A stretch of DNA of 64,000 nucleotides from NCBI GenBank assembly GCA_035315345.1, contig DATFYA010000010.1:1-64000 (forward strand), read 5' to 3'. The stretch is from Candidatus Methylomirabilota bacterium. Its GTDB lineage: Bacteria; Methylomirabilota; Methylomirabilia; Rokubacteriales; CSP1-6. The notes under the pieces were generated by a model, which saw only the letters and a list, made by a program, of their open reading frames with translations, was not told the origin of the DNA and made no database searches. Within the stretch, counting starts at the first letter, position 1. The number at the start of each line of letters is the position of its first letter. Below, piece by piece: positions 8,322 through 16,178 of this stretch. The position numbers were made by a program, and so were the translations under genes.

Positions 8322-8350
8322 GGTGTGCCCTCCTCTGCGGCCAGGGTATA

Positions 8351-9604
8351 TCACGAGGCCCGGGCGGCGCCGCGTGGCTCGAGTCCGCCATCGTCGCGGG
8401 TGCGGCCGCAGAGCACGGCGGCCGCAGCGAGCACCTCGAGCGTCACCAGGCACCACAGCGCGGGCTGATAGCTGCCCAGCGCGTCGTGGAGCACGCCCAC
8501 CAATCCCGGCCCCAGCGCGACGCCGGCCTGGGTGGCCGCGCCGACGAGGCCGAACACGGTGCCGAACGATCGCGGCCCGAACTCCGCGCGGGCGAGCAGC
8601 GGTGGAAACGTGATCAGGTTGCCGACGCCGAGACCGAAGACGAGGCTCGCCGCGATCAACACCGCGGAGGACGGCCAGGCGGCCATCGCGGCGAGCGCGG
8701 CGCCCTGCGCGCCGATGTTGACCGCGGAGAGCTTCCGCAGGTCCACGCGATCCGACAGCACGCCCAGGACGATCCGGCCGAGCAGCGCCGCCACCGTGGT
8801 CGCGCTCACCGTGAGCGCGGCCTGGCCCTCGCCGATCGCGGGCTCCAGCACGCTGATCTGGTGCACGAGGAAGCCGACCTGGGCGGCCAGCGCGAGCGCG
8901 AACGGGACCATCAGGGTCCAGAGCCGCGGCTCGCGCAGTACCTGCGGTCGCGTCCAGATTCGCGCCTGGCGCGGTCCCTCCGCCGCCGACGCCGACGGCC
9001 CGTCGCGACGCAGCTCGGAGGCGACCTGCTCGGGGGCCGGCCGCGGTCCGATCACGCCCCAGACGAGCGGCAGTCCGATGGCGAGCAAGGCCGCGGCCGC
9101 CGCGAGCGTGGCGAGCCGGAAGCCGTGACGCTGAACGAGCGCGACCAGGATCGGCACCAGCACCATGCCGCCCACGCTGGCGCCGGTCAGGGCTAGGGTC
9201 ATGGCGAGACCCTGGCGGCGTCCGAACCAGGGCAGCAGCGTGCTGCTGAGCCCGGTCGAGCTGAGGCACGACCAGGAGGTCGCCATCACCAGGTAGACCG
9301 CGAAGAGCTGCCAGGGGGCGGTGATCACGCCGAGCAGCGCGACGGCGGCGGCCATGGTCACCACGCCGTAGGTGAGCACGCCGCGCGGGCCGTGACGGTC
9401 GATCAACCCGCCCACCACGACGAGGCAGCCGGCGCTGAGCGTGTAGTACGTGGTCACCGCGACCGAGATGAGTCCGGCCGACCAGCCGTGCAATCGGCTC
9501 AGCGCGTGGAGGTAGACGCCGAGGCCGTAGAAGCCGAGTCCCCACGAGAACGACGCGATGATGCCGCAGGCGACGACGACGGCCCAGCCCCGATACAGCG
9601 GCAT
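8351..9604 (-). CDS. MFS transporter
   Basis: A 417-residue protein with about 12 hydrophobic segments. The MFS loop motif between TM2 and TM3 reads GGLIDRHGPRG and the corresponding second-half motif is LSDRVDLRK. The architecture resembles monocarboxylate/oxalate-formate antiporter-like members (N-terminal GWAVVVACGIIASFSWGLGFY). Substrate unknown, most likely an organic anion. A TATAAC-like -10 (minus strand) sits just before its start, in the gap shared with the divergent LLM oxidoreductase. Confidence 0.85.
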   Translation of the reverse strand: MPLYRGWAVVVACGIIASFSWGLGFYGLGVYLHALSRLHGWSAGLISVAVTTYYTLSAGCLVVVGGLIDRHGPRGVLTYGVVTMAAAVALLGVITAPWQLFAVYLVMATSWSCLSSTGLSSTLLPWFGRRQGLAMTLALTGASVGGMVLVPILVALVQRHGFRLATLAAAAALLAIGLPLVWGVIGPRPAPEQVASELRRDGPSASAAEGPRQARIWTRPQVLREPRLWTLMVPFALALAAQVGFLVHQISVLEPAIGEGQAALTVSATTVAALLGRIVLGVLSDRVDLRKLSAVNIGAQGAALAAMAAWPSSAVLIAASLVFGLGVGNLITFPPLLARAEFGPRSFGTVFGLVGAATQAGVALGPGLVGVLHDALGSYQPALWCLVTLEVLAAAAVLCGRTRDDGGLEPRGAARAS

Positions 9605-9707
9605 TGTCTAGTTATACGGCATGCCGCCCCTCTCCCCAGCCGGCAGCGGCTGAGGTAGACTCGGAGCGCAGTCCGGCCGCAGATCCGCGGACAAAGGAGA
9701 CCTCACG

Positions 9708-10724
9708 GTGAAGCTCGACGTGTCCATGCTGACCCACGACCTCAAGACCATCCCGGACTACGCCCGGAAGGTCGAGGCCATGGGCTACGATTGCCTCTGG
9801 TCCTCGGAGACGCAGCACGATCCCTACCTGCCCCTGGCCGTCGCCGCCACCTCGACGTCGCGGATCAAGCTCGGCACGAACATCGCGACGGTCTTCTCGC
9901 GAAGCCCGATGATCACCGCGCACACCGCGTGGGATCTGCAGAAGGCCTCGGGGGGCCGCTTCACTCTCGGGCTCGGCACCCAGGTGAAGGCGCACAACGA
10001 GCGGCGGTTCTCGGTGAAGTTCGAGTCTCCCGGCCCGAAGATGGCCGAGGCCATCCGGGCGATCCGGGCGATCTGGGACTGCTGGCAGAACGGCTCGAAG
10101 CTCAACTTCAAGGGCCAGTTCTACACCTTCGACGTGATGACCCCGTTCTTCAACCCCGGCCCGATCGAGCACCCGAAGATCCCGATCTACATCGCGGCGG
10201 TCAACCCGCTCATGTGCCGGATCGCGGGTGAATTGTGCGAGGGCATGCACGTGCATCCGTTCAACTCGCCCAGGTACTTGCGCGAAACCGTGCACCCCGC
10301 GGTGGAGGAAGGGCTCAAGCGCTCGGGCCGCTCCCGCAAGGACTTCACCTACGCGACCGCGACCTTCGTGGTGGTGGGCGAGACCGAGAAGGAGCGCGCC
10401 GCGCAAGCCCAGACCGTCAAGCAGCAGATCGCGTTCTACGGGTCGACGCGCACCTACGAACCGGTGCTGGCCGCCCACGGCTGGCAGGGCCTGACCGGCC
10501 AGCTCCACCGCAAGTCGGTGGAGGGCGACTGGAAGGGCATGGCCGACCTCATCACCGACGAGATGCTCGATACCTACGCGGTGACCGCGACCTACGAGAA
10601 CCTGCACGCGAAGATCCTCGAGCGCTACCAGGGGCTGCTCGACCGCACCGGGCTTTACCAGCCGTACCAGCCGAATCTCGACGACCCGCGCCTGCCCGCG
10701 ATGGTGCGCGCGTTCAACGGATGA
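9708..10724 (+). CDS. LLM-class F420-dependent-type oxidoreductase
   Basis: A 338-residue luciferase-like monooxygenase-fold protein with bacterial luciferase-type barrel features: the N-terminal DVSMLTHDLKTIPDYARKVE strand-helix, GYDCLWSSETQHDPYLPL, IKLGTNIATVFSRSPM, and GGRFTLGLGTQ. The sequence is typical of the TIGR03617 subgroup assigned to coenzyme F420 or FMN. The reaction and substrate are unknown. It starts with GTG after AAAGGAGA. The gene begins a plus-strand series with a crotonase, a Ccr-like reductase and an alcohol dehydrogenase, suggesting CoA-ester or fatty-acid metabolism. Confidence 0.87.
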   Translation: MKLDVSMLTHDLKTIPDYARKVEAMGYDCLWSSETQHDPYLPLAVAATSTSRIKLGTNIATVFSRSPMITAHTAWDLQKASGGRFTLGLGTQVKAHNERRFSVKFESPGPKMAEAIRAIRAIWDCWQNGSKLNFKGQFYTFDVMTPFFNPGPIEHPKIPIYIAAVNPLMCRIAGELCEGMHVHPFNSPRYLRETVHPAVEEGLKRSGRSRKDFTYATATFVVVGETEKERAAQAQTVKQQIAFYGSTRTYEPVLAAHGWQGLTGQLHRKSVEGDWKGMADLITDEMLDTYAVTATYENLHAKILERYQGLLDRTGLYQPYQPNLDDPRLPAMVRAFNG

Positions 10725-10775
10725 GGCGTCCCTCAGGGTGAGGGGCAGGTCAGACAAGAGAAGATCGGAGAGACG

Positions 10776-11585
10776 ATGACCGACAAAGTGCAGGTGGAGA
10801 TCAAGGGCGACGTCGCCACGATCCTGCTGAACAAGCCCGAGCGCCTGAACGCGCTCGACAACGAGATGTGGCACGGCATCGGCGACGCCTGCCGCGCGGT
10901 GAACGCGGCGCCCGACGTGCGCGTGGCGGTGCTGATGGGCGGGGGCGGCTGCTTCTGCGCCGGGCTCGACGTGAAGGCGGGCTCCACGCTCAGCGCCGCC
11001 CTCGACGGCCTGTCGCCCGCCCAGTCCCTGGTCCGCATCCGCGAGCACCTGGCCGGCCACCAGGCCTCGTTCTCCGCGGTGGAGTCGCTGCGCGTGCCGG
11101 TCATCGGGGCCATCCAGCGCGCGTGCATGGGCGCGGGGCTCGAGCTGGCCCTCTGCTGCGACGTGCGGCTGGCCGCCGAGGGCACGCTCTTCTCGATCCC
11201 GGAGGTGCAGCTGGGCCTCGTGCCGGACATGGGCGGCACCCAGCGGCTGCCCCGCACCGTCGGCGTCGGGAAGGCCAAGGAGCTGATCTACTCGGCGCGC
11301 CGCTTCGACGCCGCCGAGGCGCTGCGCATCGGGCTCGTGCAGCACGTGTACCCGGCCGGCGAGCTGCAGGCCCGCGTGGGCGAGCTGGCCGCGGAGATCG
11401 CGGCCAACGCGCCGCTGGCCGTGCAGGCCGCGAAGCGCGCCATCGACGGCACCTACTACGGCGACATGCGCGCCTGGCTCGACTGGGAGACCGCGCAGGC
11501 CGCGGGTCCACTCCTGTCCGAGGATCGCAAGGCCGGCCTCGCGGCCGCGGCGGCCCGCACGCGCGCCGACTTCAAGGGCAAGTAG
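10776..11585 (+). CDS. Enoyl-CoA hydratase/isomerase family protein
   Basis: A 269-residue crotonase-fold protein. The oxyanion-hole segment is FCAGLDVKAG near residue 65 and the second is ACMGAGLELALCCDVR near 115. IPEVQLGLVPDMGGTQRLPR carries one conserved glutamate of the hydratase pair. The first catalytic glutamate position is less clear, so isomerase or hydratase activity cannot be separated. The end (ARTRADFKGK) is family-typical. It lies 51 bases after the LLM oxidoreductase and 28 bases before the Ccr-like gene. Confidence 0.88.
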   Translation: MTDKVQVEIKGDVATILLNKPERLNALDNEMWHGIGDACRAVNAAPDVRVAVLMGGGGCFCAGLDVKAGSTLSAALDGLSPAQSLVRIREHLAGHQASFSAVESLRVPVIGAIQRACMGAGLELALCCDVRLAAEGTLFSIPEVQLGLVPDMGGTQRLPRTVGVGKAKELIYSARRFDAAEALRIGLVQHVYPAGELQARVGELAAEIAANAPLAVQAAKRAIDGTYYGDMRAWLDWETAQAAGPLLSEDRKAGLAAAAARTRADFKGK

Positions 11586-11613
11586 CCGAGCAAGCAACAA
11601 CCCGGAGGACGTC

Positions 11614-12852
11614 ATGGCTGATCTCTACGACCTGGGCGACCGGCCCCCGCTCGGCGACGTGCCGAAGCGCATGCACGCCTTCGCGGTGCGACAGAGCCGC
11701 TTCGGCCAGCCCCGCGACGCCTGGAAGCGCGAGGTGCTCCCCACGCCCACGATCGGCCCCGACGAGGTGCTGGTCTACGTCATGGCGTCGGGCATCAACT
11801 ACAACAACGTGTGGGCCGCGCTCGGCCAGCCGCTCGACGTCATCGCGGAGCGGCAGAAGCTGGGCGAGCCCGAGGACTTTCACGCCGGGGGCAGCGACTG
11901 CTCCGGCATCGTGTGGGCCGTCGGGACCGACGTCAAGAACGTGAAGGTCGGCGACGAGGTGATCGTGCACAGCGGCTGGTGGCGCCCTGACGATCCCTGG
12001 GTGCGCTCGGGCAAGGACCCCATGCTCGCCGAGTCCACCCGCATCTGGGGCTACCAGACCAACTACGGCAGCTACTGCCAGTTCGCGCGCGCGCAGGCGC
12101 ACCAGTGCATCGCCAAGCCGAAGCGCCTCACCTGGGAGGCCGCGGGCTGCTTCCTCCTCTGCGGCTCCACCGCCTACCGGATGCTGATGGGCTGGGCTCC
12201 GCACACCGTCGAGCCGGGCGACGTGGTGCTGGTGTGGGGCGCCACCGGCGGGCTCGGCAGCCTCGCGCTCGAGATCGTGCGGGCGCAGGGCGGCCGGCCC
12301 ATCGCGGTGGTGTCCGACGACGCCAAGAAGAAGTTCTGCCTGGAGCACGGCGCGGTCGGCGTGATCAACCGGTCGCAGTTCGATCACTGGGGGCCGATGC
12401 CGGACACCCGGGACGCGAAGGCCTACGGCACCTGGGCCAAGGGCGCGCGAGCCTTCGGCAAGGCGGTCTGGGACGCGCTCGGTGAGCGCACCAATCCGAA
12501 GATCGTCTTCGAGCACCCGGGCGAGGCCACACTGCCCACCTCGGAGTTCGTGTGCGGCACCGGCGGCATGATCGTCATCTGCGCGGGCACCACCGGCTAC
12601 AACGTCACGCTCGATCTGCGCTACCACTGGATGCGGCAGAAGCGCTTCCAGGGCAGCCATCTCTCCAACGACGAGCAGGCGCTGGCGGTGACCCGGCTGG
12701 TCGAGGCCGGGAAGGTCGACCCGTGTCTCTCGCAGACGTACGGGTTCGACGAGCTGCCCGAGTGCCACCAGCTCATGCTCGACAACAAGCACCCGTACGG
12801 AAACATGGCGGTGCTGGTGAACGCGACCAGGACCGGTCTCGGAGCCTCGTGA
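11614..12852 (+). CDS. Crotonyl-CoA carboxylase/reductase-like enzyme
   Basis: A 412-residue medium-chain reductase with the full Ccr layout: the N-terminal GINYNNVWAALG, AGSDCSGIVWAVG-type segment, nucleotide-binding VWGATGGLGSLALEI near residue 208, VFEHPGEATLPTS, CAGTTGYNVTLDLRYHWMRQ and the end GNMAVLVNATRTGL. Ccr converts crotonyl-CoA, CO2 and NADPH to ethylmalonyl-CoA. Of the CO2-site residues known from the family, Asn (NYNN) and His (FQGSHLSN) are kept. The GYE of classical enzymes reads GYQ at about residue 149, replacing a CO2-site glutamate. Carboxylation is therefore uncertain; it may act mainly as an enoyl-CoA reductase. Confidence 0.8.
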   Translation: MADLYDLGDRPPLGDVPKRMHAFAVRQSRFGQPRDAWKREVLPTPTIGPDEVLVYVMASGINYNNVWAALGQPLDVIAERQKLGEPEDFHAGGSDCSGIVWAVGTDVKNVKVGDEVIVHSGWWRPDDPWVRSGKDPMLAESTRIWGYQTNYGSYCQFARAQAHQCIAKPKRLTWEAAGCFLLCGSTAYRMLMGWAPHTVEPGDVVLVWGATGGLGSLALEIVRAQGGRPIAVVSDDAKKKFCLEHGAVGVINRSQFDHWGPMPDTRDAKAYGTWAKGARAFGKAVWDALGERTNPKIVFEHPGEATLPTSEFVCGTGGMIVICAGTTGYNVTLDLRYHWMRQKRFQGSHLSNDEQALAVTRLVEAGKVDPCLSQTYGFDELPECHQLMLDNKHPYGNMAVLVNATRTGLGAS

Positions 12853-12865
12853 TCCGGGCGCGCCG

Positions 12866-13894
12866 GTGAAGGCGCTCGCCTTCCACCAGCACGGCGGGCT
12901 CGACACGCTCGGCTACCAGGACGTCGCCGACCCGAAGATCGGCGACGGCGACGTCCTGGTGCGCGTGCGCGCGGCCGCGCTGAACCACCTCGATCTCTTC
13001 GTGCGCGAGGGATTGCCGGGGCTCACCCTGCCCATGCCGTTCTGGACCGGCTGCGACATCGCGGGCGAGGTCGTCGAGGTGGGCGCGGCGGTGACCGACG
13101 TCCGCGCGGGCGACCGCGTCGCGGTGAATCCGAACCTCTCGTGCGGCCGGTGCGAGTTCTGCCGCAAGGGCGAGCACAGCCTGTGCGTGAAGTACGGCAT
13201 TCTCGGCGAGCACACCCACGGCGGGCTGGCCGAGTACGTGAAGGTCGAGGGCCGGCACGTGGTGACGCTGCCCCAGCACGTCTCCTGCGAGCACGCGGCC
13301 GCCTTCATCCTGGTCAACATGACGGCCTGGCGCATGCTCGTCACCCAGGCCCGCCTGCGCGCGGGGGAGGACCTGCTGATCCTGGGCGTGGGCGGCGGCG
13401 TCTCGTCGGCCGCGGTGCAGATCGGCAAGCTCTGCGGGGCGCGGGTGTGGGTCACCTCGTCGAGCGACGACAAGCTCGAGCGCGCGCGGGCCCTCGGCGC
13501 CGACGAGTGCATCAACTACGCGACGGACGACTGGGTGCGGGTGATCGGGGAGAAGACGGGCCGGCGTGGCGTCGACGTGGTGCTGGAGAACGTGGGCGCG
13601 GCGACCTGGAAGGGCGCGATCCGCACGGTGGCCAAGGGCGGGCGCATCGTCACCTGCGGGGCCACGTCGGGGCCCGTCGCGGAGACCGACATCCGGCTCG
13701 TGTTCTGGAAGCAGCTCTCGATCATCGGGTCCACCATGTCGAACGACGCCGAGTTCCACACCGTGATGGGCCAGCTCTTCGGCGGACGGCTCGCCCCCGT
13801 CGTGGACACGGTGATGCCGCTCCGCGACGGGGTGGAGGCGCAGCGCCGCCTCGCGGAGGGACGGCAGTTCGGCAAGATCGTCCTCGTCCCCTGA
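12866..13894 (+). CDS. Zinc-binding alcohol dehydrogenase family protein
   Basis: A 342-residue medium-chain dehydrogenase starting at GTG. The structural zinc loop is GRCEFCRKGEHSLC (four cysteines, residues 93-105). The Rossmann motif is LILGVGGGVSSAAVQIGK. The catalytic-zinc motif usually starting GHE is modified to GCDIAGEVVEVG, so it may be a quinone-oxidoreductase-type member. NAD(P)H-dependent oxidation or reduction of a carbonyl or enoyl substrate is expected. It follows the Ccr-like gene by 13 bases and overlaps the next gene by four bases (CTGA). Confidence 0.85.
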   Translation: MKALAFHQHGGLDTLGYQDVADPKIGDGDVLVRVRAAALNHLDLFVREGLPGLTLPMPFWTGCDIAGEVVEVGAAVTDVRAGDRVAVNPNLSCGRCEFCRKGEHSLCVKYGILGEHTHGGLAEYVKVEGRHVVTLPQHVSCEHAAAFILVNMTAWRMLVTQARLRAGEDLLILGVGGGVSSAAVQIGKLCGARVWVTSSSDDKLERARALGADECINYATDDWVRVIGEKTGRRGVDVVLENVGAATWKGAIRTVAKGGRIVTCGATSGPVAETDIRLVFWKQLSIIGSTMSNDAEFHTVMGQLFGGRLAPVVDTVMPLRDGVEAQRRLAEGRQFGKIVLVP

Positions 13895-14808
13895 CCGACC
13901 TCCGCTTCTCGCTGGTCATCGTCGCGGACTGGTCCGCGGCCGCCACGCCGGGCCCGCCGCGGCCGACGCGCGACCGCTGCTGGGTCGCGTGGGGATCGCC
14001 CGGCCCCCGCGGGGGATCCCGCGCGGGCCGACGGCCTCCGCCGCGCTATTTCCGCACGCGGCTCGAGGCGCTCGCGTTCATCCGCGACCTGCTCGCCGCC
14101 GAGCCCGCCGCGGCCCTGGTGGGCTTCGACTTCGTGTTCGGCTATCCGGCCGACGCCCGGCTTCCCGCCGCCCGCGCCCTCTGCGCGCGACTGGCCGCCC
14201 TGATCACCGACGCGCCCGACGGCGCCAACAACCGGTTTGCCGTCGCGGGCGCGCTGAACCGCGAGATCCAGGCCGCGTGCGGCGGCGGATTTCGCGGGCC
14301 CTTCTGGGGGCATCCGCCGGGCCGGCGCTTCCGCCACCTGAGCCCGACGCGCCCGCGCCCCTTTCCCGCCGCGGTGAGCGACGGGCGCCTCGTGGAGCGC
14401 CGGCTCGCGGCCCGTCGCATCCAGAGCCCGTGGAAGCTCTTCACGCGCGCCTCGGTCGGCTCGCAGGCCCTGGTGGGGCTGCCCGCGGTGCACCGGCTGC
14501 TCACCGATTCCGCGCTGGCGCCACGCGCGCGGCTCTGGCCGTTCGAGACGCGATGGGACGAGGCGATCGGCGCCGACACCATCGTGCTCGCCGAGATGTG
14601 GCCGAGCCTGGTGGACTGCCGCGACCAGCCGTACCCGATCAAGGACGCGTGCCAGGTGGCGGCCGCGCGCGACTGGGCGCTGGACCGGCCTCGCGCCCTG
14701 CTGCGATCGCTGGCCCGTCCGCCCGGGCTCACCGACGACGAGGAGCGCTGCTGCCGGGAGGTCGAGGGCTGGATCGTCGGACCGAACGTGCCCGCCGGAA
14801 ATGTATGA
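13891..14808 (+). CDS. Conserved hypothetical protein with DWSA motif, CTG start
   Basis: A 305-residue protein with conserved-looking segments: VIVADWSAA at the start, LVGFDFVFGYPA near residue 75, GPFWGHPPGRRFRHLS, KLFTRASVGSQALVGLPAVH and AEMWPSL, then YPIKDACQVAAARDWAL. The early DWSA and GFDFVFGYP strands suggest an RNase H-like or DUF429-like fold, but I cannot name the family or activity. No ATG, GTG or TTG exists near the start of the conserved region. The CTG at 13891 overlaps the TGA of the dehydrogenase (CTGA) and is the only sensible start. It is followed by a coupled MFS gene (ATGA). Confidence 0.7.
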   Translation: MTDLRFSLVIVADWSAAATPGPPRPTRDRCWVAWGSPGPRGGSRAGRRPPPRYFRTRLEALAFIRDLLAAEPAAALVGFDFVFGYPADARLPAARALCARLAALITDAPDGANNRFAVAGALNREIQAACGGGFRGPFWGHPPGRRFRHLSPTRPRPFPAAVSDGRLVERRLAARRIQSPWKLFTRASVGSQALVGLPAVHRLLTDSALAPRARLWPFETRWDEAIGADTIVLAEMWPSLVDCRDQPYPIKDACQVAAARDWALDRPRALLRSLARPPGLTDDEERCCREVEGWIVGPNVPAGNV

Positions 14809-15971
14809 ATGCAAGACCTGACCCCATCGTGCTGATCACGGCGGGGGTGACCGGCATCGTGACGTCGGTGACCATGATCGGGCCGCTGCTCGTGGACATC
14901 TCGCGCGACCTCGGGATCTCGCTCGGCCAGGCCGGCTTGCTGGCCGCGGCGGCGGGGGTGCCCCAGGCCTTGTTCTCGCCGTTCTCCGGGCTCCTGTCCG
15001 ATCGCCTGGGACGCAAGCCGATGATCGTGATCGCATTCGCCGGCGTGGCCGTGCTGAGCTTCGCGGCCGCGCTCGCGCCCGGCTTCGCCGCGCTCGCGGC
15101 CACGCGCTTCGCGGCCGGTCTGCTCGGCTCGCTGGCCCCGACCAGCCTGATGGCCTCGGTCGGCGACCTCTTCCCGAGCGAGCGGCGCGCCCGCGCCATG
15201 GGCTGGTTCAACATGGGCTTCAGCTTCGCGGCGATCGGCGGCGTACCGCTGATGAGCGCGATCGGCGGCGCCCTGGGCTGGCGCTGGGCCTTCGTCACCA
15301 TCGGCGTGGTCATGCTGCTGCTCGCCGGCTCCATCGGGCGCTGGTTCCCCCGCATCCCGCCGATGGCCTCGGGCACCAGCGTGCTCGCCACCTACCGCGC
15401 CGTGTGGGACGTGCCGCGGCTGCTGAACCTGCTGGGCGCCAACCTGGCCGAGCGCTCGCTCTTCGGGATGATCGCGATCTACCTGCCCGCGTTCGTGATG
15501 CTGAGCTTCCACCTGAGCGCGGTCGCGGTGGCGCCGGTGCTGATCCTGGTCGCGCTCGGCGCGATCGGCGGCAACATGCTGGGCGGCCGGCTGGGTGACC
15601 GCTTCCCCCAGCCGGTGATCTTCGTGGTCGCCCAGATCATCAGCGCCGGCCTCGGCCTGGCCCTGTTCGGCGCGGGCTTTCCCTTCGCGCCGGTGGTGAC
15701 GCTGGCGGTGCTGCTCACCCTGTGCAACGCGGCGAGCCGGCCCGCGTTCCTCGCCTACGGCTCCGACCTGGCCCCGCGTCAGCGCGGGGCGATGTTCGGC
15801 CTCATCGCGCTGACGAACCAGAGCGGGCTCGTGATCGGCTCCACGGTCGGCGCCGCGGCCATCGGGGGCGGCGGCTATCGCGGCATGGCGTTGGCCGCCC
15901 TGGCGCAGGGCGTGCTGGCCGCCGCGCTCGCCCTGCCCCTGCTCGGACGCGCGCGCATGGCCCGCGAGTGA
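14805..15971 (+). CDS. MFS transporter
   Basis: A 388-residue protein with about 12 hydrophobic segments and the MFS motif LLSDRLGRKPM between TM2 and TM3. A second copy, LGGRLGDRFPQPV, begins the second half. It resembles drug:H+ antiporter or general substrate:H+ members. ATG 14805 overlaps the stop codon of the preceding hypothetical gene, so the two are coupled; whether the transporter serves that protein's pathway is unknown. Confidence 0.85.
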   Translation: MNARPDPIVLITAGVTGIVTSVTMIGPLLVDISRDLGISLGQAGLLAAAAGVPQALFSPFSGLLSDRLGRKPMIVIAFAGVAVLSFAAALAPGFAALAATRFAAGLLGSLAPTSLMASVGDLFPSERRARAMGWFNMGFSFAAIGGVPLMSAIGGALGWRWAFVTIGVVMLLLAGSIGRWFPRIPPMASGTSVLATYRAVWDVPRLLNLLGANLAERSLFGMIAIYLPAFVMLSFHLSAVAVAPVLILVALGAIGGNMLGGRLGDRFPQPVIFVVAQIISAGLGLALFGAGFPFAPVVTLAVLLTLCNAASRPAFLAYGSDLAPRQRGAMFGLIALTNQSGLVIGSTVGAAAIGGGGYRGMALAALAQGVLAAALALPLLGRARMARE

Positions 15972-15980
15972 GGGCGCCCG

Positions 15981-16175
15981 TCACTTCAGAAGCAGCGCCA
16001 CGCCCGAGACCAACAGGAGCACGCGGATGACGATCTGGAAGCCGCGCGGCGAAAGGCCGGTCCTGGGGGCACCGCAATGAGGCCCGACCCGAGGCCGGCC
16101 ATGCCCCGCACCCGGTACGCCAGGAGCCGCACGAGCCCGGAGTGGACCGCGAGCGCGAGGGTCAACGAGCGGGCG
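15981..16175 (-). pseudogene. Probable TauE/SafE (TSUP) transporter C-terminal remnant
   Basis: Directly downstream of the dioxygenase gene, one minus-strand frame reads LALAVHSGLVRLLAYRVRG and AGLGSGLIAVPPG. A second frame then continues LSPRGFQIVIRVLLLVSG and ends VALLLK at a stop at 15981. The latter closely resembles the final helix of TauE/SafE membrane transporters. The frame changes around 16055. Only about 60 codons remain, so this looks like the decayed end of a transporter gene. Confidence 0.45.
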
Positions 16176-16178
16176 GGA

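Noticed and set aside
10730-10744. A CCCTCA-GGG-TGAGGG hairpin between the LLM oxidoreductase and crotonase genes, considered as a terminator.
   Set aside because: The stem is only six bases with a three-base loop and no U-tract; the next gene follows within 32 bases in the same direction.
9612-11615. A 667-codon open frame on the minus strand opposite the LLM oxidoreductase and crotonase genes.
   Set aside because: Its translation is Arg/His/Leu/Gly-biased without domain features and is the complement of two clear genes; such antisense frames are expected at about 70 % GC.
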